Source: Parapedobacter tibetensis
Lineage (GTDB): Bacteria > Bacteroidota > Bacteroidia > Sphingobacteriales > Sphingobacteriaceae
DNA: 50,528 nt
Assembly (NCBI RefSeq): GCF_024704835.1
Contig: NZ_JAMXBE010000022.1
Location: forward strand, 1-50,528
Direction of reading: 5' to 3'
Shown here: piece after piece, positions 15,033 through 23,657 of the stretch
Layout: every line of letters starts with the position of its first letter
Position numbering within the stretch: the first letter of the stretch is position 1
Notes under the pieces: generated by a model
The model's database searches: none
Told to the model about the DNA's origin: nothing
The model's input: the letters and a program-made list of their open reading frames with translations, nothing else
Program-made: the position numbers and the translations under genes

Positions 15033-17399
15033 ATGAAATCGAAGTTAACGTACCTGGGCCTGTGGGCCGTATGCCTATTGGCCACCTCGTGTGACACCAC
15101 GCAAAAAAAGATACTTTCAGACTATGTTGACCCGAACATCGGGACCGCGCATTCCCGTTGGTTTTTTTACACGCCGGCAGCCGTTCCCTTTGGGATGGCC
15201 AAGGTAGGCCCATCCACGGATGCCCATTATGGCAACAAGCAAGGGTGGGAAGCTGTAGGCTATGATTTCCGGCACGAATCGATAGAAGGGTTCGCCAATT
15301 TCCATGAATTCCAGATCGGGGGTGTCGTGTTGGTGCCCTTGGTCGGGGCGTTGAAAACGACGCCAGGAAGTCTGGAAAATCCCGACGAAGGTTATCGGTC
15401 GCGGTTTGACAAGGATGATGAGTACGCCACATCCGGCTTTTATTCGGTGTTGCTAAAGGATTATGGGGTCAAGGCGGAATTGACGGCTACCCCGCGCGTA
15501 GGCTACCATCGATATGTATTCCCCGATGCAAACGACTCGCATATCGTCTTTGACATCGGCAATCGGCAGGGAGAAAGCGGAGCCGTAAAAGCCGCAGAGG
15601 TGACGCTAACCCAAGACGGCAGGGTGGAAGGTTACGTGATTACCACACCGGAGTATGTCAAGAAATACCAGGCAGGAGCTGAAATTGCCATGTATTTCTC
15701 GGCGGTCTTAGACAAAACCCCTACGGATTGGGGTGTCTTTAACGGTGATTCAATCTGGCCCCAGGAAAAACAAGCCTCAGGTAAGGGAGCAGGTTTATAC
15801 CTCACATTTGATACCAAGAAGGACGAGGCCGTCACCGTCAAAGTCGGGCTTTCTTATACCTCGATAGCCAATGCCCGTCTTAACCTGGAAACGGAGGCCG
15901 CCGATCTGGGTTTTGATGCGGCAAAGCAGCAGGCCTTGTCGGTTTGGAACGATTACCTCGGCCGCATCACGGTGGAAGGAAAGAATGATGACGATAAACG
16001 GAAATTTTACACTGGCCTGTTCCACGCCTTGCTAGGCCGCGGTTTGGCGAGTGATGTCAACGGAGCCTACCCCATAAACAACGGTGGTGTTGGGCAAATA
16101 CCGGTGGATGCCAGTGGAAAACCCAGACATAACCATTACAACACCGACGCCATCTGGGGTGCCTTTTGGAACCTAACGCAGTTGTGGGCCATGGCATACC
16201 CGGAATATTATGCGGATTGGATACAGAGCCAACTGCTGGTCTATCAGGATGCGGGATGGCTTGGCGATGGCATTGCCAACAGCAAATACGTATCTGGCGT
16301 AGGGACCAACTTTACCGGGTTGGCCATTGCTGCGGCATACAGTGCCGGCATACGTGATTTTGATGTGGAATTGGCCTATGAAGCCGCCCGAAAAAACGAA
16401 CTTGCCTGGGAAGGCCGGCTGGAAGGCGCGGGGAAAACGGACGTACGCCAATTCGTGCAGCGGAGATATTCACCTTATGTGGAGCACCTCGGGTTTGACA
16501 CGGCAGACGAAGGCTCGGGATTTGGTGCATCCCATACTTTGGAATATGCGTTTAGCGCACATGCTGTTGCACAGTTTGCCAAAGCGCTCGGTAAGGAAGC
16601 GGATTACCAAAAACTGTCGGAACTCGCCAAAGGCTGGCGGCACTTGTATGATGCAGAAACGGGATTCATACGGCCACGTGATGCGGAGGGCAATTTTATC
16701 AGCGATTTTGATCCGTCGGAGCCTTGGCGCGGTTTTCAAGAAGGGAATGCCTGGCAATATACATTTTATGTTCCACACGATCCGCAAGGACTCATCGGGC
16801 TGTTGGGGGAGGATGTCTTTAATGACCGTTTGGATAGTGTATTCGAGGTCTCCAGAGCGAATATTTTCGGCGGAGGGAAAACGATTGATGCATTTGCAGG
16901 GTTATCGGGGCTATACAACCACGGCAACCAACCCAACCTGCACATCAGTTGGCTATTTAACTTTTCAGGTAAGCCCTGGCTTACCCAGAAATGGACCCGC
17001 GCCATTGGAGCGGAGTTCTACGGTGTGGAACCCATACATGGCTATGGGTTTGGACAGGATGAAGACCAAGGGCAGTTGGGGGCCTGGTATGTCATGGCAT
17101 CATTAGGGCTGTTTGATGTAAAAGGACTTTCGGACAGCGAGCCAACCGTACAGTTTGGAAGCCCGGTGTTTGACCGAGCTACGATCAAGCTTGGAAGCGG
17201 CAATACACTCGTCATCGAAACGAAAGACAATAGTGCGCATAATGTGTATGTCCGGTCGCTTAGCGTCGATGGAAATCCCTACGATAAACTTTGGATGAAC
17301 TGGCAAGATTTAATGAAAGGCGGAACATTTTCGTTTGAAATGGCAAATGAACCCAATACTGCATGGGGAATAGGTGAACGCCCGCCTTCGGGGCGCTGA
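15033..17399 (+). CDS. GH92 alpha-mannosidase (exo-acting), lipoprotein
   Basis: ATG 15033 starts a lipoprotein signal (LGLWAVCLLATSCDTTQKK). The CDTTQKK start lacks the acidic surface-export pattern, so a periplasmic location is likelier. The 788-residue length and motifs are typical: YVDPNIGTAHS, VPFGMAKVGPSTD, YDFRHESIEGFANFHEFQIG, YFSAVLDKTP, FYTGLFHALLG, YNTDAIWGAFWNL and YNHGNQPNLHISWLFNF. GH92 enzymes are calcium-dependent, inverting exo-alpha-mannosidases. The usual GNEDxGQxSAWYVFSALGFYP block here reads FGQDEDQGQLGAWYVMASLGLF, a noticeable variation that might alter linkage preference. It is the last gene of the mannan operon. Confidence 0.9.
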   Translation: MKSKLTYLGLWAVCLLATSCDTTQKKILSDYVDPNIGTAHSRWFFYTPAAVPFGMAKVGPSTDAHYGNKQGWEAVGYDFRHESIEGFANFHEFQIGGVVLVPLVGALKTTPGSLENPDEGYRSRFDKDDEYATSGFYSVLLKDYGVKAELTATPRVGYHRYVFPDANDSHIVFDIGNRQGESGAVKAAEVTLTQDGRVEGYVITTPEYVKKYQAGAEIAMYFSAVLDKTPTDWGVFNGDSIWPQEKQASGKGAGLYLTFDTKKDEAVTVKVGLSYTSIANARLNLETEAADLGFDAAKQQALSVWNDYLGRITVEGKNDDDKRKFYTGLFHALLGRGLASDVNGAYPINNGGVGQIPVDASGKPRHNHYNTDAIWGAFWNLTQLWAMAYPEYYADWIQSQLLVYQDAGWLGDGIANSKYVSGVGTNFTGLAIAAAYSAGIRDFDVELAYEAARKNELAWEGRLEGAGKTDVRQFVQRRYSPYVEHLGFDTADEGSGFGASHTLEYAFSAHAVAQFAKALGKEADYQKLSELAKGWRHLYDAETGFIRPRDAEGNFISDFDPSEPWRGFQEGNAWQYTFYVPHDPQGLIGLLGEDVFNDRLDSVFEVSRANIFGGGKTIDAFAGLSGLYNHGNQPNLHISWLFNFSGKPWLTQKWTRAIGAEFYGVEPIHGYGFGQDEDQGQLGAWYVMASLGLFDVKGLSDSEPTVQFGSPVFDRATIKLGSGNTLVIETKDNSAHNVYVRSLSVDGNPYDKLWMNWQDLMKGGTFSFEMANEPNTAWGIGERPPSGR

Positions 17400-17462
17400 A
17401 GAGGGTACGTACTGGCAGCATCACGTAGCAAACCCTTTACTCAAAGAAGTATGGTCCTTAAT

Positions 17463-18356
17463 CTAATCAAATTTTATTTCAAAATACTTAAGAATAGCCT
17501 TGTAATTATCCTGAGCTGTAAGGCAAGTGTCTAGCAAATATTCGCTGACCTGAGTCCATTCTTGCAGACCCCTATAATAAAACAGCTTTATATCTTCGTC
17601 AATAATAAAAGGGACAATATTGTTTGCAAGGCATTCTTTAAACATAATTAAGCGCCCTACACGTCCATTTCCATCCTGAAAAGGATGAATGATTTCAAAC
17701 TGATAATGGAAGTCGATAATATCTTCAAAAGTTTTCTTTTCAATAGTGTGATAGTTCAAAAGCAATTCCTTCATCTTGATTGAGACTTCTTTAGGCGGAC
17801 AAGTTTCATTGCCGCCAACCTCATTTTGGCGTTTTTTATAATCACCTACGTTAAACCAATCTTTTCGGCTGTTGGAAGTACCAGATTTTAATAGAAAATG
17901 CAACTCTTTAATCAGGGATTCTATTAGCTTTTTTTTTGCCTTATCAATAATCAAATCAATGCAACGAAAGTGATTAGTAGTCTCAATAATATCATCTACA
18001 TTAACACTTTCTTTGGAAGCTTCAATTGTATTGGTTTCGAAAATATATCGGGTTTGATCATGGGTGAGTTTACTTCCTTCGATGCGGTTTGAGTTATAGG
18101 TCAAGTCAATTTGAGTGCGATGGTAAATACCGCCCTTGAGCCTCATGTCCTTTTGCTCTTTCAGCTGGTTGAGCAGTGTATTGGTACTGAACTTTTTCTT
18201 ACCCTCTTTTTCCGGTAGCAAAGCATCTTCCGGGATATTCCAGGTTTTTCCGGTTAGGAAAGCCCCTTTGATCTTGGCAGTAGCACAATAGTGCCGGACT
18301 GTTCTTTCGGGCAAATTCCATTTTTTTGCAAACTCATTTACTGAAATATACTTCAT
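17463..18356 (-). CDS. Fic-family protein (AMP transferase type) with N-terminal helix-turn-helix
   Basis: The 297-residue protein has an N-terminal DNA-binding-like helix-turn-helix (residues about 1-45: SVNEFAKKWNLPERTVRHYC). The Fic core follows. The catalytic motif HPFQDGNGRVGR is complete at residues 224-235. An upstream SNRIEG (89-94) fits the inhibitory [S/T]xxxE[G/N] motif of class II Fic proteins, which hold themselves inactive through an N-terminal helix. The known reaction is transfer of AMP from ATP to target hydroxyl side chains. The target is unknown. It is more AT-rich than the neighbouring sugar genes and has a perfect 12-bp inverted repeat over its promoter. It appears to have inserted into a minus-strand operon. 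Confidence 0.92.
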   Translation of the reverse strand: MKYISVNEFAKKWNLPERTVRHYCATAKIKGAFLTGKTWNIPEDALLPEKEGKKKFSTNTLLNQLKEQKDMRLKGGIYHRTQIDLTYNSNRIEGSKLTHDQTRYIFETNTIEASKESVNVDDIIETTNHFRCIDLIIDKAKKKLIESLIKELHFLLKSGTSNSRKDWFNVGDYKKRQNEVGGNETCPPKEVSIKMKELLLNYHTIEKKTFEDIIDFHYQFEIIHPFQDGNGRVGRLIMFKECLANNIVPFIIDEDIKLFYYRGLQEWTQVSEYLLDTCLTAQDNYKAILKYFEIKFD

Positions 18357-18376
18357 ACCCTTTCTTTAGGTTTGCA

Positions 18377-18432
18377 GTTATCGGCAAATATACGACAAAA
18401 TAATGTTTATTTTCATTTACTTTGCCGATAAC
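18377..18432. promoter_or_regulatory. 12-bp perfect inverted repeat over the fic promoter
   Basis: GTTATCGGCAAA (18377-18388) and TTTGCCGATAAC (18421-18432) are perfect complements 32 bp apart. The left arm overlaps a minus-strand TATATTTG box (18385-18392), the likely -7 element of fic. The repeat could be an operator for the Fic helix-turn-helix or the edge of an inserted unit. Confidence 0.65.
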
Positions 18433-18509
18433 GACCCCGATTGAACAACAGGCTGAGCACTTATCAGGCAGAAAAGCAACCCGAAAAACAAAACCACCAG
18501 CATGCACAT
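18417..18509 (-). pseudogene. Truncated secreted-protein gene (signal peptide only)
   Basis: This 30-residue open frame starts with ATG overlapping the previous gene's stop in a TAATG arrangement, a sign of translational coupling. It encodes an almost perfect signal peptide (VVLFFGLLFCLISAQ) and then only about a dozen residues before a stop at 18417. The stop lies beside the right arm of the inverted repeat (18421-18432). The simplest reading is that this was the second gene of an operon whose body was lost when the fic segment arrived. Confidence 0.5.
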
Positions 18510-19732
18510 TACTCTTCTATCCATCCAATAATCGTATTGAGCCAAGGCAGATCGAAAGTCAGCCAATCACCCTGGGCTTTCGTCCAGATTTTTATGCCGT
18601 TGGGATAACCAAGGTTGGATCCGACATCGCCATAAGCCACTGCGACCGCATCGTCTGCAACTATTGGAGGTAAACTGTATATCGTTCCAATCACTTTATC
18701 ATTACATCGAATCGTCAAACCTCCTGATTTGCTTCCGTATGATGCGTACCCGTTGACCGATATCTTCTCATTTAAGTAGAATCGCGGGTCGGGGAATAAT
18801 TCCTTTTTTGCTGTGTCAAGCAAAAAGCGTTTCCCGCTGTTTCCGGTATAATGCAGCTGATTGATGGCATCCCTCTTAAAATATCCGGTGGGTGCACCTG
18901 AAATGCCAGCCGAGTCAATGGTAAACAACAGTTTATCCGTGCCATCTGTAATCGTGTATTGCCTCAATTCCACCTGATGATAGCGTACGCTGTCGGATGA
19001 AAGCAGGAGGAGGTGCGAATCATAAACAAATGATGAATCGTCAAGCCAGAATGTCCCAATATTCGAAAATTCCAGATTTTGAATGGTCGGACCATTTACT
19101 TTATGTACAGCTGTTTCGGGTGATTTTTGTCGGTTAGCGTCAGTCAACATGATACGGAATTGACCGGCTACATTATGCCCGTCGACTCCCGATGACGGGT
19201 ATATGAAGTGAGTGTTGTTGGGCGAGTATTTCAGGTATCGGTGGTTACTGACGGAATTTTTAGACCTCTTGTAGGCGCCTTCCGGAGCTTTGGTATAATT
19301 CAAACTCCGCAAATTAAAGAAATAGTATGTGCGATATTCTCTATTTTCCCATTTTTCATAGACCAGGGTGTCGCCAATGGCTTCAGTAAACCGGTGGTTC
19401 CAATCCGGATTCTCCTTAATTAGTTTTCCAGTATTCAGGTCAATAACAGATCCATTACGTGTGATGATGTACCTGTCTTGGTGAATATAGTTAGGCTTAG
19501 TATGAAATTGTACATACGGCGGCCCTTTGCCGTCCTTGAATGTTGGTCCTTCAAAAATCGTGTCTTTGGAAATGAAATGGCCTTGTTGGAAATTGTACGA
19601 CACTAAGTAGTTGTAATTGCCCCGATCCGGGTTTGATTTCCTATATTCTGCGACAATCAATTTTTGTGTCTTGTGTTGTGCAGCAAGCATGAGCGAAATA
19701 GTGGAAAGAAACAACAATAAGATCAGTCGCAT
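18509..19732 (-). CDS. Secreted protein of unknown function
   Basis: The 407-residue protein has a clear signal peptide (LILLLFLSTISLMLAAQ) and no lipobox. The mature part is beta-rich with repeated short strand-and-turn stretches (NYNYLVSYNFQQGHFI, YRTYYFFNLRSLNY, IGTFWLDDSSFVYDSHLLLL, DKLLFTIDSAG). This suggests a propeller or similar beta fold, but no family is recognised. TFWLDDSSFVYDSH resembles TolB/peptidase-S9-type propeller repeats only loosely. It is probably the first gene of an operon whose second gene is now a stump. The gene faces away from the sigma factor gene, with 278 bp between their starts. Confidence 0.6.
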   Translation of the reverse strand: MRLILLLFLSTISLMLAAQHKTQKLIVAEYRKSNPDRGNYNYLVSYNFQQGHFISKDTIFEGPTFKDGKGPPYVQFHTKPNYIHQDRYIITRNGSVIDLNTGKLIKENPDWNHRFTEAIGDTLVYEKWENREYRTYYFFNLRSLNYTKAPEGAYKRSKNSVSNHRYLKYSPNNTHFIYPSSGVDGHNVAGQFRIMLTDANRQKSPETAVHKVNGPTIQNLEFSNIGTFWLDDSSFVYDSHLLLLSSDSVRYHQVELRQYTITDGTDKLLFTIDSAGISGAPTGYFKRDAINQLHYTGNSGKRFLLDTAKKELFPDPRFYLNEKISVNGYASYGSKSGGLTIRCNDKVIGTIYSLPPIVADDAVAVAYGDVGSNLGYPNGIKIWTKAQGDWLTFDLPWLNTIIGWIEE

Positions 19733-19827
19733 TTCTGTGGCTATATAGAGTCAAAAATAAATATTTTTTATTTGCCCGTCAACATTAATGAATTCTCAAC
19801 AGCGCCGACTACCATCTATTCGTCGGG

Positions 19828-19895
19828 GGAGTAGTATTGACTATTGTTCTTAAATTAAGGAGTATTTTGTCCTAACAATGAGGAGTACTTTATAC
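19828..19895 (+). promoter_or_regulatory. Three GGAGTA-type motifs upstream of the ECF sigma gene
   Basis: GGAGTAGTATTGAC (19828-19841), GGAGTATTTTGTCC (19859-19872) and GGAGTACTTTATAC (19882-19895) share the GGAGTA core. A fourth copy, GGAGTATTGTATAC, lies at 22211-22224 upstream of fecR. They may be binding sites for the sigma factor itself or for another regulator. The rest of 19733-20010 holds no gene. Confidence 0.4.
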
Positions 19896-20010
19896 ACTCG
19901 CCCGCTGCCGGATTGCAAAGCGGCATCCGGGATAATCCGGGTTAAGATTGACGCGATATGAGAGATATTGTGTATTTTTCCGGCCGAAGGGAATAACCAC
20001 AACCAAAGAG

Positions 20011-20610
20011 ATGGCTGATCAGGGGACCGATAGCGAAAGAAATTGGATAATCCGCATGCAAAAAGGGGATACGCAGGCATTGAGCGAAGTGTATCTCCAT
20101 TATTATCAGCGGTTGAGTTATTTCATTCTCCGTACGGCCAAATCCCCGGCCTTGACCGAAGATGTGGTCCATGACACCTTTGTGAAAGTCTGGGAGAAGC
20201 GGATCCAGATTGATCCTGCCCAATCCTTACGACCCTATATCTATACCATTGCCCGTCGCCTATTGCTCAATCTGCTCAATCGTGCGGGGCATGAAACTGC
20301 GATTCTTTCCGAAATGCGCAATTTTGTGTCTGCATCGGAGAACAGTACGGGACGCGCGCTTGATTATGGTGAAAGCGAAGAACTCGTCCGGGAAGCCCTG
20401 GAGCGGTTGCCGGACAGGTGCCGCGAAGTTTTTGTCAAATGCCAACTGGAAGGCTTGAGCTATAAAGAGACGGCTGCCCAGTTGGGAATCTCCGAAAACA
20501 CGGTCAGCAACCAGATGGTCAAAGCATTGAAGATCGTCAGGGAACATATCCGGATGAAGCATGGCCTGGCCTTGTTGCTGGGGTTCATTACCGGATTGGC
20601 GCAAGTTTAG
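20011..20610 (+). CDS. ECF-family RNA polymerase sigma factor (FecI/SigK-like of Bacteroidetes)
   Basis: ATG 20011 (MADQGTDSERNW) gives a 199-residue protein of normal ECF length. An upstream start at 19948 would add a non-conserved leader. Region 2 reads ALSEVYLHYYQRLSYFIL and EDVVHDTFVKVWEKR (about residues 27-70). Region 4 reads LERLPDRCREVFVKCQLEGLSYKETAAQLGISENTVSNQMVKA (about 130-175). A hydrophobic tail (HGLALLLGFITGLAQV) is common in Bacteroidetes members. Normally fecR follows within about 100 bp. Here about 1.65 kb containing an IS remnant intervenes. It should drive the STN-SusC operon when released by FecR. Confidence 0.92.
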   Translation: MADQGTDSERNWIIRMQKGDTQALSEVYLHYYQRLSYFILRTAKSPALTEDVVHDTFVKVWEKRIQIDPAQSLRPYIYTIARRLLLNLLNRAGHETAILSEMRNFVSASENSTGRALDYGESEELVREALERLPDRCREVFVKCQLEGLSYKETAAQLGISENTVSNQMVKALKIVREHIRMKHGLALLLGFITGLAQV

Positions 20611-20678
20611 AGGCGGTGATATGCAGCGAGCCTTCGCAAAATAACGTTGGGGTGTACCCTTATGTCAAATTTTAAAGA

Positions 20679-21003
20679 TGCCAATTTGCTACATTGAAGA
20701 TTTTGGCAGTAAAAAAATGCAAAGCAGATCGCCCTTCTCATCCCTCAAAAGCACTTTTTGCCAACACACATTGAAAATGACGCGTTTAAGGAGCTAGACT
20801 TTACGTTAAAGATTCGACCAACACGCCTATCCGCCTCAATCATCAGCTATCATTTGGCAACTGATATCAGTCGATTGACATGTAAGTCATACTGAAACGA
20901 CATTATAAAATTTACAAAGTCAATGGCAATAATCAGTATTTGGAAGGCTTAAACCTGTTTAACGTGCCAATTTGGTACATTGAAGATTCTGGCAATAAAA
21001 AAA
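20679..21003. repeat. Pair of 39-bp direct repeats in the sigma-IS gap
   Basis: Copies at 20679-20717 and 20965-21003 match at 36 of 39 positions. Each begins TGCCAATTTG and ends TGGCA(G/A)T followed by seven A residues, so TGCCA...TGGCA can also pair within a copy. They may be ends of a small non-autonomous element or leftover IS flanks. The surrounding 20611-21136 contains no gene I can support. A 72-codon minus-strand frame (20959-21177) overlaps the transposase tail and ends in the second repeat. Confidence 0.55.
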
Positions 21004-21136
21004 GCCATACATATTCAAGGAAGACAGACAATAAGGGTCGCTTGCCCTGACAGATTCTGGGAGTTGGTGCTGAAAGTTTAAACTGGCATAGTGGAAAAAT
21101 CGCTGCCATTTGTATAGTTCAATAGTTAGTTGATCT

Positions 21137-22040
21137 TTAAGCGGCAGTAGTACCGTATAGTAATAGTTCTTTGACATGTTTCTGATTTTTTTTCAAATGT
21201 GGGGTTACCCCAAAGGTTGAAAAATCCATCCATCAGTAAAGCGTTGTGGTTCATAGTTTTTTCGCTGGCTTGTTCGTTTTTGAGGTGCTCAAGCTTCCTC
21301 CTTCGTCGGAGGTTGATAGTGGACATAGAGAACGCTTCGCGCTGTTCCGCTGGAATTGGGAGCCATGTGCAGCCTTGGCGACATTGGTGGCAGTCAGGCC
21401 ACGTTAAAGTGGAAGTCGAGTTTGTTTTCGCTTCTGGCCTGGCAGTTCTCCAGCCCGGTGAACTGTTTTGCGTCACGGTAGATGAACTCGATCTGGAGTC
21501 GGTGGAGAAGTACAGTCTGTGCTTTTTTCCGAATGGCACCCGTTTGAGTGCCACGGATGGACGACGGCTGTGGTTGCCTTGGTTCCGTCCTGCAGTTCCA
21601 CTTCATAGGAGTGTTCGGTCTTGATGTCCGTGGTCGACTTTACCGTCGTACACCCTGGGCCTTCCACGCCCAGTTTTTTACGGGCCATTGTAGAGGTATT
21701 TCAGGTTGGCATCCTCTCTCATCCTTTCCACAAATTGGAAGCCGGCCCCGCATACCGAATCGATGCCCAGCAGCTCCAAACCGCGCTTGGTGCGTGCGGC
21801 CTGCCACGGCTAGAACTGTCCGAGCCGGAGTGTGTTCTTGCCCGATTTGGAGATGAAGCTGGGGTCAAGGGTGATCAGGTAATGTCCACTGCCGTGCTAC
21901 TTGACCAGTCCGCTGTTGAATTCGAGGAAATTGAACGGCTTTTCGAATTGTCTTCGTTAGCGCTGTGCACTATTTTGCCGTACCGTTCCAACTGCTGGAA
22001 ATTGCTGCCTGCCTGCGTTGATATTCTTTATGTTTAACAA
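21137..22040 (-). pseudogene. Decayed IS4-like DDE transposase
   Basis: Reading the minus strand across several frames recovers most of a transposase of the kind common in Sphingobacteriaceae. The pieces are YLITLDPSFISKSGKN, then QAARTKRGLELLGID, then MREDANLKYLYNGP, then TGRGRPRVYDGKVD, then IEFIYRDAKQFTGLENCQAR and SENKLDFHFNVA. The C-terminus is HVKELLLYGTTAA with stop at 21137-21139. Stops and frameshifts break it many times, so it is long dead. The YRDAKQFTG block is the usual DDE-domain glutamate/lysine region of this group. The IS4-like label is from motif memory. Terminal inverted repeats could not be placed. Confidence 0.8.
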
Positions 22041-22264
22041 TCTGTTAACTATCCGGGCCTTGTATAGACTATAACCCTTGGTGCCCGCATCTCAAATACT
22101 GCTTCGAAAACACTATTAAGATACTGAAAAGCAAAGGGTTATTAAAATTTTTCAATCATTATTTATCTACTTATTTTACTGTAAATCAGAAATTTGTCTC
22201 TTTTTTTAACGGAGTATTGTATACTTAATATAATGCGACAAATGCAAGCTGAAAAACCAAGATT
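22041..22264 (+). promoter_or_regulatory. Region upstream of fecR with GGAGTATTGTATAC motif
   Basis: This AT-rich stretch follows the transposase remnant and contains no gene. GGAGTATTGTATAC at 22211-22224 repeats the motif found three times before the sigma gene, about 40 bp ahead of the fecR start, so fecR may now have its own promoter. Confidence 0.4.
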
Positions 22265-23512
22265 GTGAATCAGGAAATCTATCAATTGTTCAGGAAATAC
22301 CAGCAAAACAAATGCGGCAGGGAAGACGCGCTACGGGTCCTGGATCTGGTGGAGCAGGGCGAGTTCCAGGCGGAATGGGAAGCGGCGCTCGATGCGGACG
22401 AAACCGAGGTACTGCTGCTGGATGAATCCGTGTCAGGGATGACCTCGGCGGAAAGCGAAGCCCTGCGGATGCGGATATTGCGTTCCGCTCAAGCCACAAG
22501 ACGTAAAGAAAGGAACGTCAAAGTACATCGCTTGCGCTATATCCGTTATGCCGCTGCGGCCGTTTTGCTGATCGGCCTGGCGTTTTCTGGCTATTTCTGG
22601 TTATTTCAGAGCGACGATCGGGCGGATACGATCTATGGTATTGTACCCGGAGGTCACCGTGCGACCCTTGCCCTGACAGACGGCCGGGTCGTACTATTGA
22701 GCGAAAGCCAGGAAGGGATCGTCGTGACGAAAGACATGTTGATGTACGGGGATGGCACCGAAATCCTAGAAAGTCTTGGTTCTCCCGCTCTTTCGGTTCC
22801 CCTAATGACACTCTCCACCCCAAAGGGCGGTACCTACCAAGCCACCTTATCGGACGGTTCCCGGGTATGGCTCAATGCCGGATCGACGTTGAAATATCCG
22901 AGTCGCTTTGGTGATGCCGAGCGGATCGTGGAACTAGAAGGCGAAGCCTTTTTTGAGATTAAGGAACAAAAAATCAAGGCACAAGGACAGGCCAATGCAA
23001 TGGGGGATCTAAGTATAAAACACAAAGACGATGTATTAAGTGCTTTTAAAGTAGTGACCAAAGACCAGACCGTGGAGGTCCTGGGTACGCAATTCAATAT
23101 TTCCGCTTATGCGGATGAGCCGGAGATCAAAACCACATTGGTGGAAGGTAGCGTCAAAATTTCAAATCTGACTTCCCATGACATGCGTATCCTGAATCCC
23201 AATGAGCAAGCCATAGTACACGGCCCTCAGGTGGAGATCCGAAAAATTGATGTAACCTCTTATGTTGCCTGGAAGAACGGACTGTTCGATTTTAATACGC
23301 TCAGTCTGGAAGAAGCCATGCGGCAAATCGCGCGCTGGTACGACATCGAAGTCGTTTATGAAAATGGCATCCCGGACAATGTGGTCCTCCGGGGAAAAAT
23401 GGAGCGGGATCTATCCTTCCAGACCGTGCTGGAGATCTTGCAGCGCCTGAACCTGGACTACCGGATGGAAGCGGAGCGCAGGTTAGTTGTATTGAATAAT
23501 AAAAACCGATAG
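22265..23512 (+). CDS. FecR-family anti-sigma factor
   Basis: The start is GTG at 22265 (VNQEIYQLFRKY). The 415-residue protein has a cytoplasmic N-terminal sigma-binding region (about 1-85), one membrane helix (YAAAAVLLIGLAFSGYFWLF, about 96-115) and a periplasmic FecR domain. The FecR domain shows TLSTPKGGTYQATLSDGSRVWLNAGSTLKYP, then ELEGEAFFEI and VEVLGTQFNISAY. A C-terminal STN-interaction type domain follows (DVTSYVAWKNGLFDFN, IARWYDIEVVYE, GKMERDLSFQTVLEILQRL). After GEAFFEI there is an extra polar insert of roughly 20-25 residues not usual for the family. It should relay the transporter signal to the ECF sigma factor. Confidence 0.93.
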   Translation: MNQEIYQLFRKYQQNKCGREDALRVLDLVEQGEFQAEWEAALDADETEVLLLDESVSGMTSAESEALRMRILRSAQATRRKERNVKVHRLRYIRYAAAAVLLIGLAFSGYFWLFQSDDRADTIYGIVPGGHRATLALTDGRVVLLSESQEGIVVTKDMLMYGDGTEILESLGSPALSVPLMTLSTPKGGTYQATLSDGSRVWLNAGSTLKYPSRFGDAERIVELEGEAFFEIKEQKIKAQGQANAMGDLSIKHKDDVLSAFKVVTKDQTVEVLGTQFNISAYADEPEIKTTLVEGSVKISNLTSHDMRILNPNEQAIVHGPQVEIRKIDVTSYVAWKNGLFDFNTLSLEEAMRQIARWYDIEVVYENGIPDNVVLRGKMERDLSFQTVLEILQRLNLDYRMEAERRLVVLNNKNR

Positions 23513-23657
23513 ATTATGAAGAAAACATAGGCTTAACTCACCTTGCCGGCTCGAACACAAAACAGGAAAGCGAATGAGCTCGCCTTCCTGCGAAATTCAG
23601 AGCCGCTCGTACAGACTAAGGACTAATCAGTATTTACCAACCCTAAAAAACAAATGT

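Noticed and set aside
17401-17465. Short plus-strand frame after GH92 (EGTYWQHHVANPLLKEVWSL)
   Set aside because: Only about twenty residues, in a different frame from GH92, without a start. It cannot be told apart from chance.
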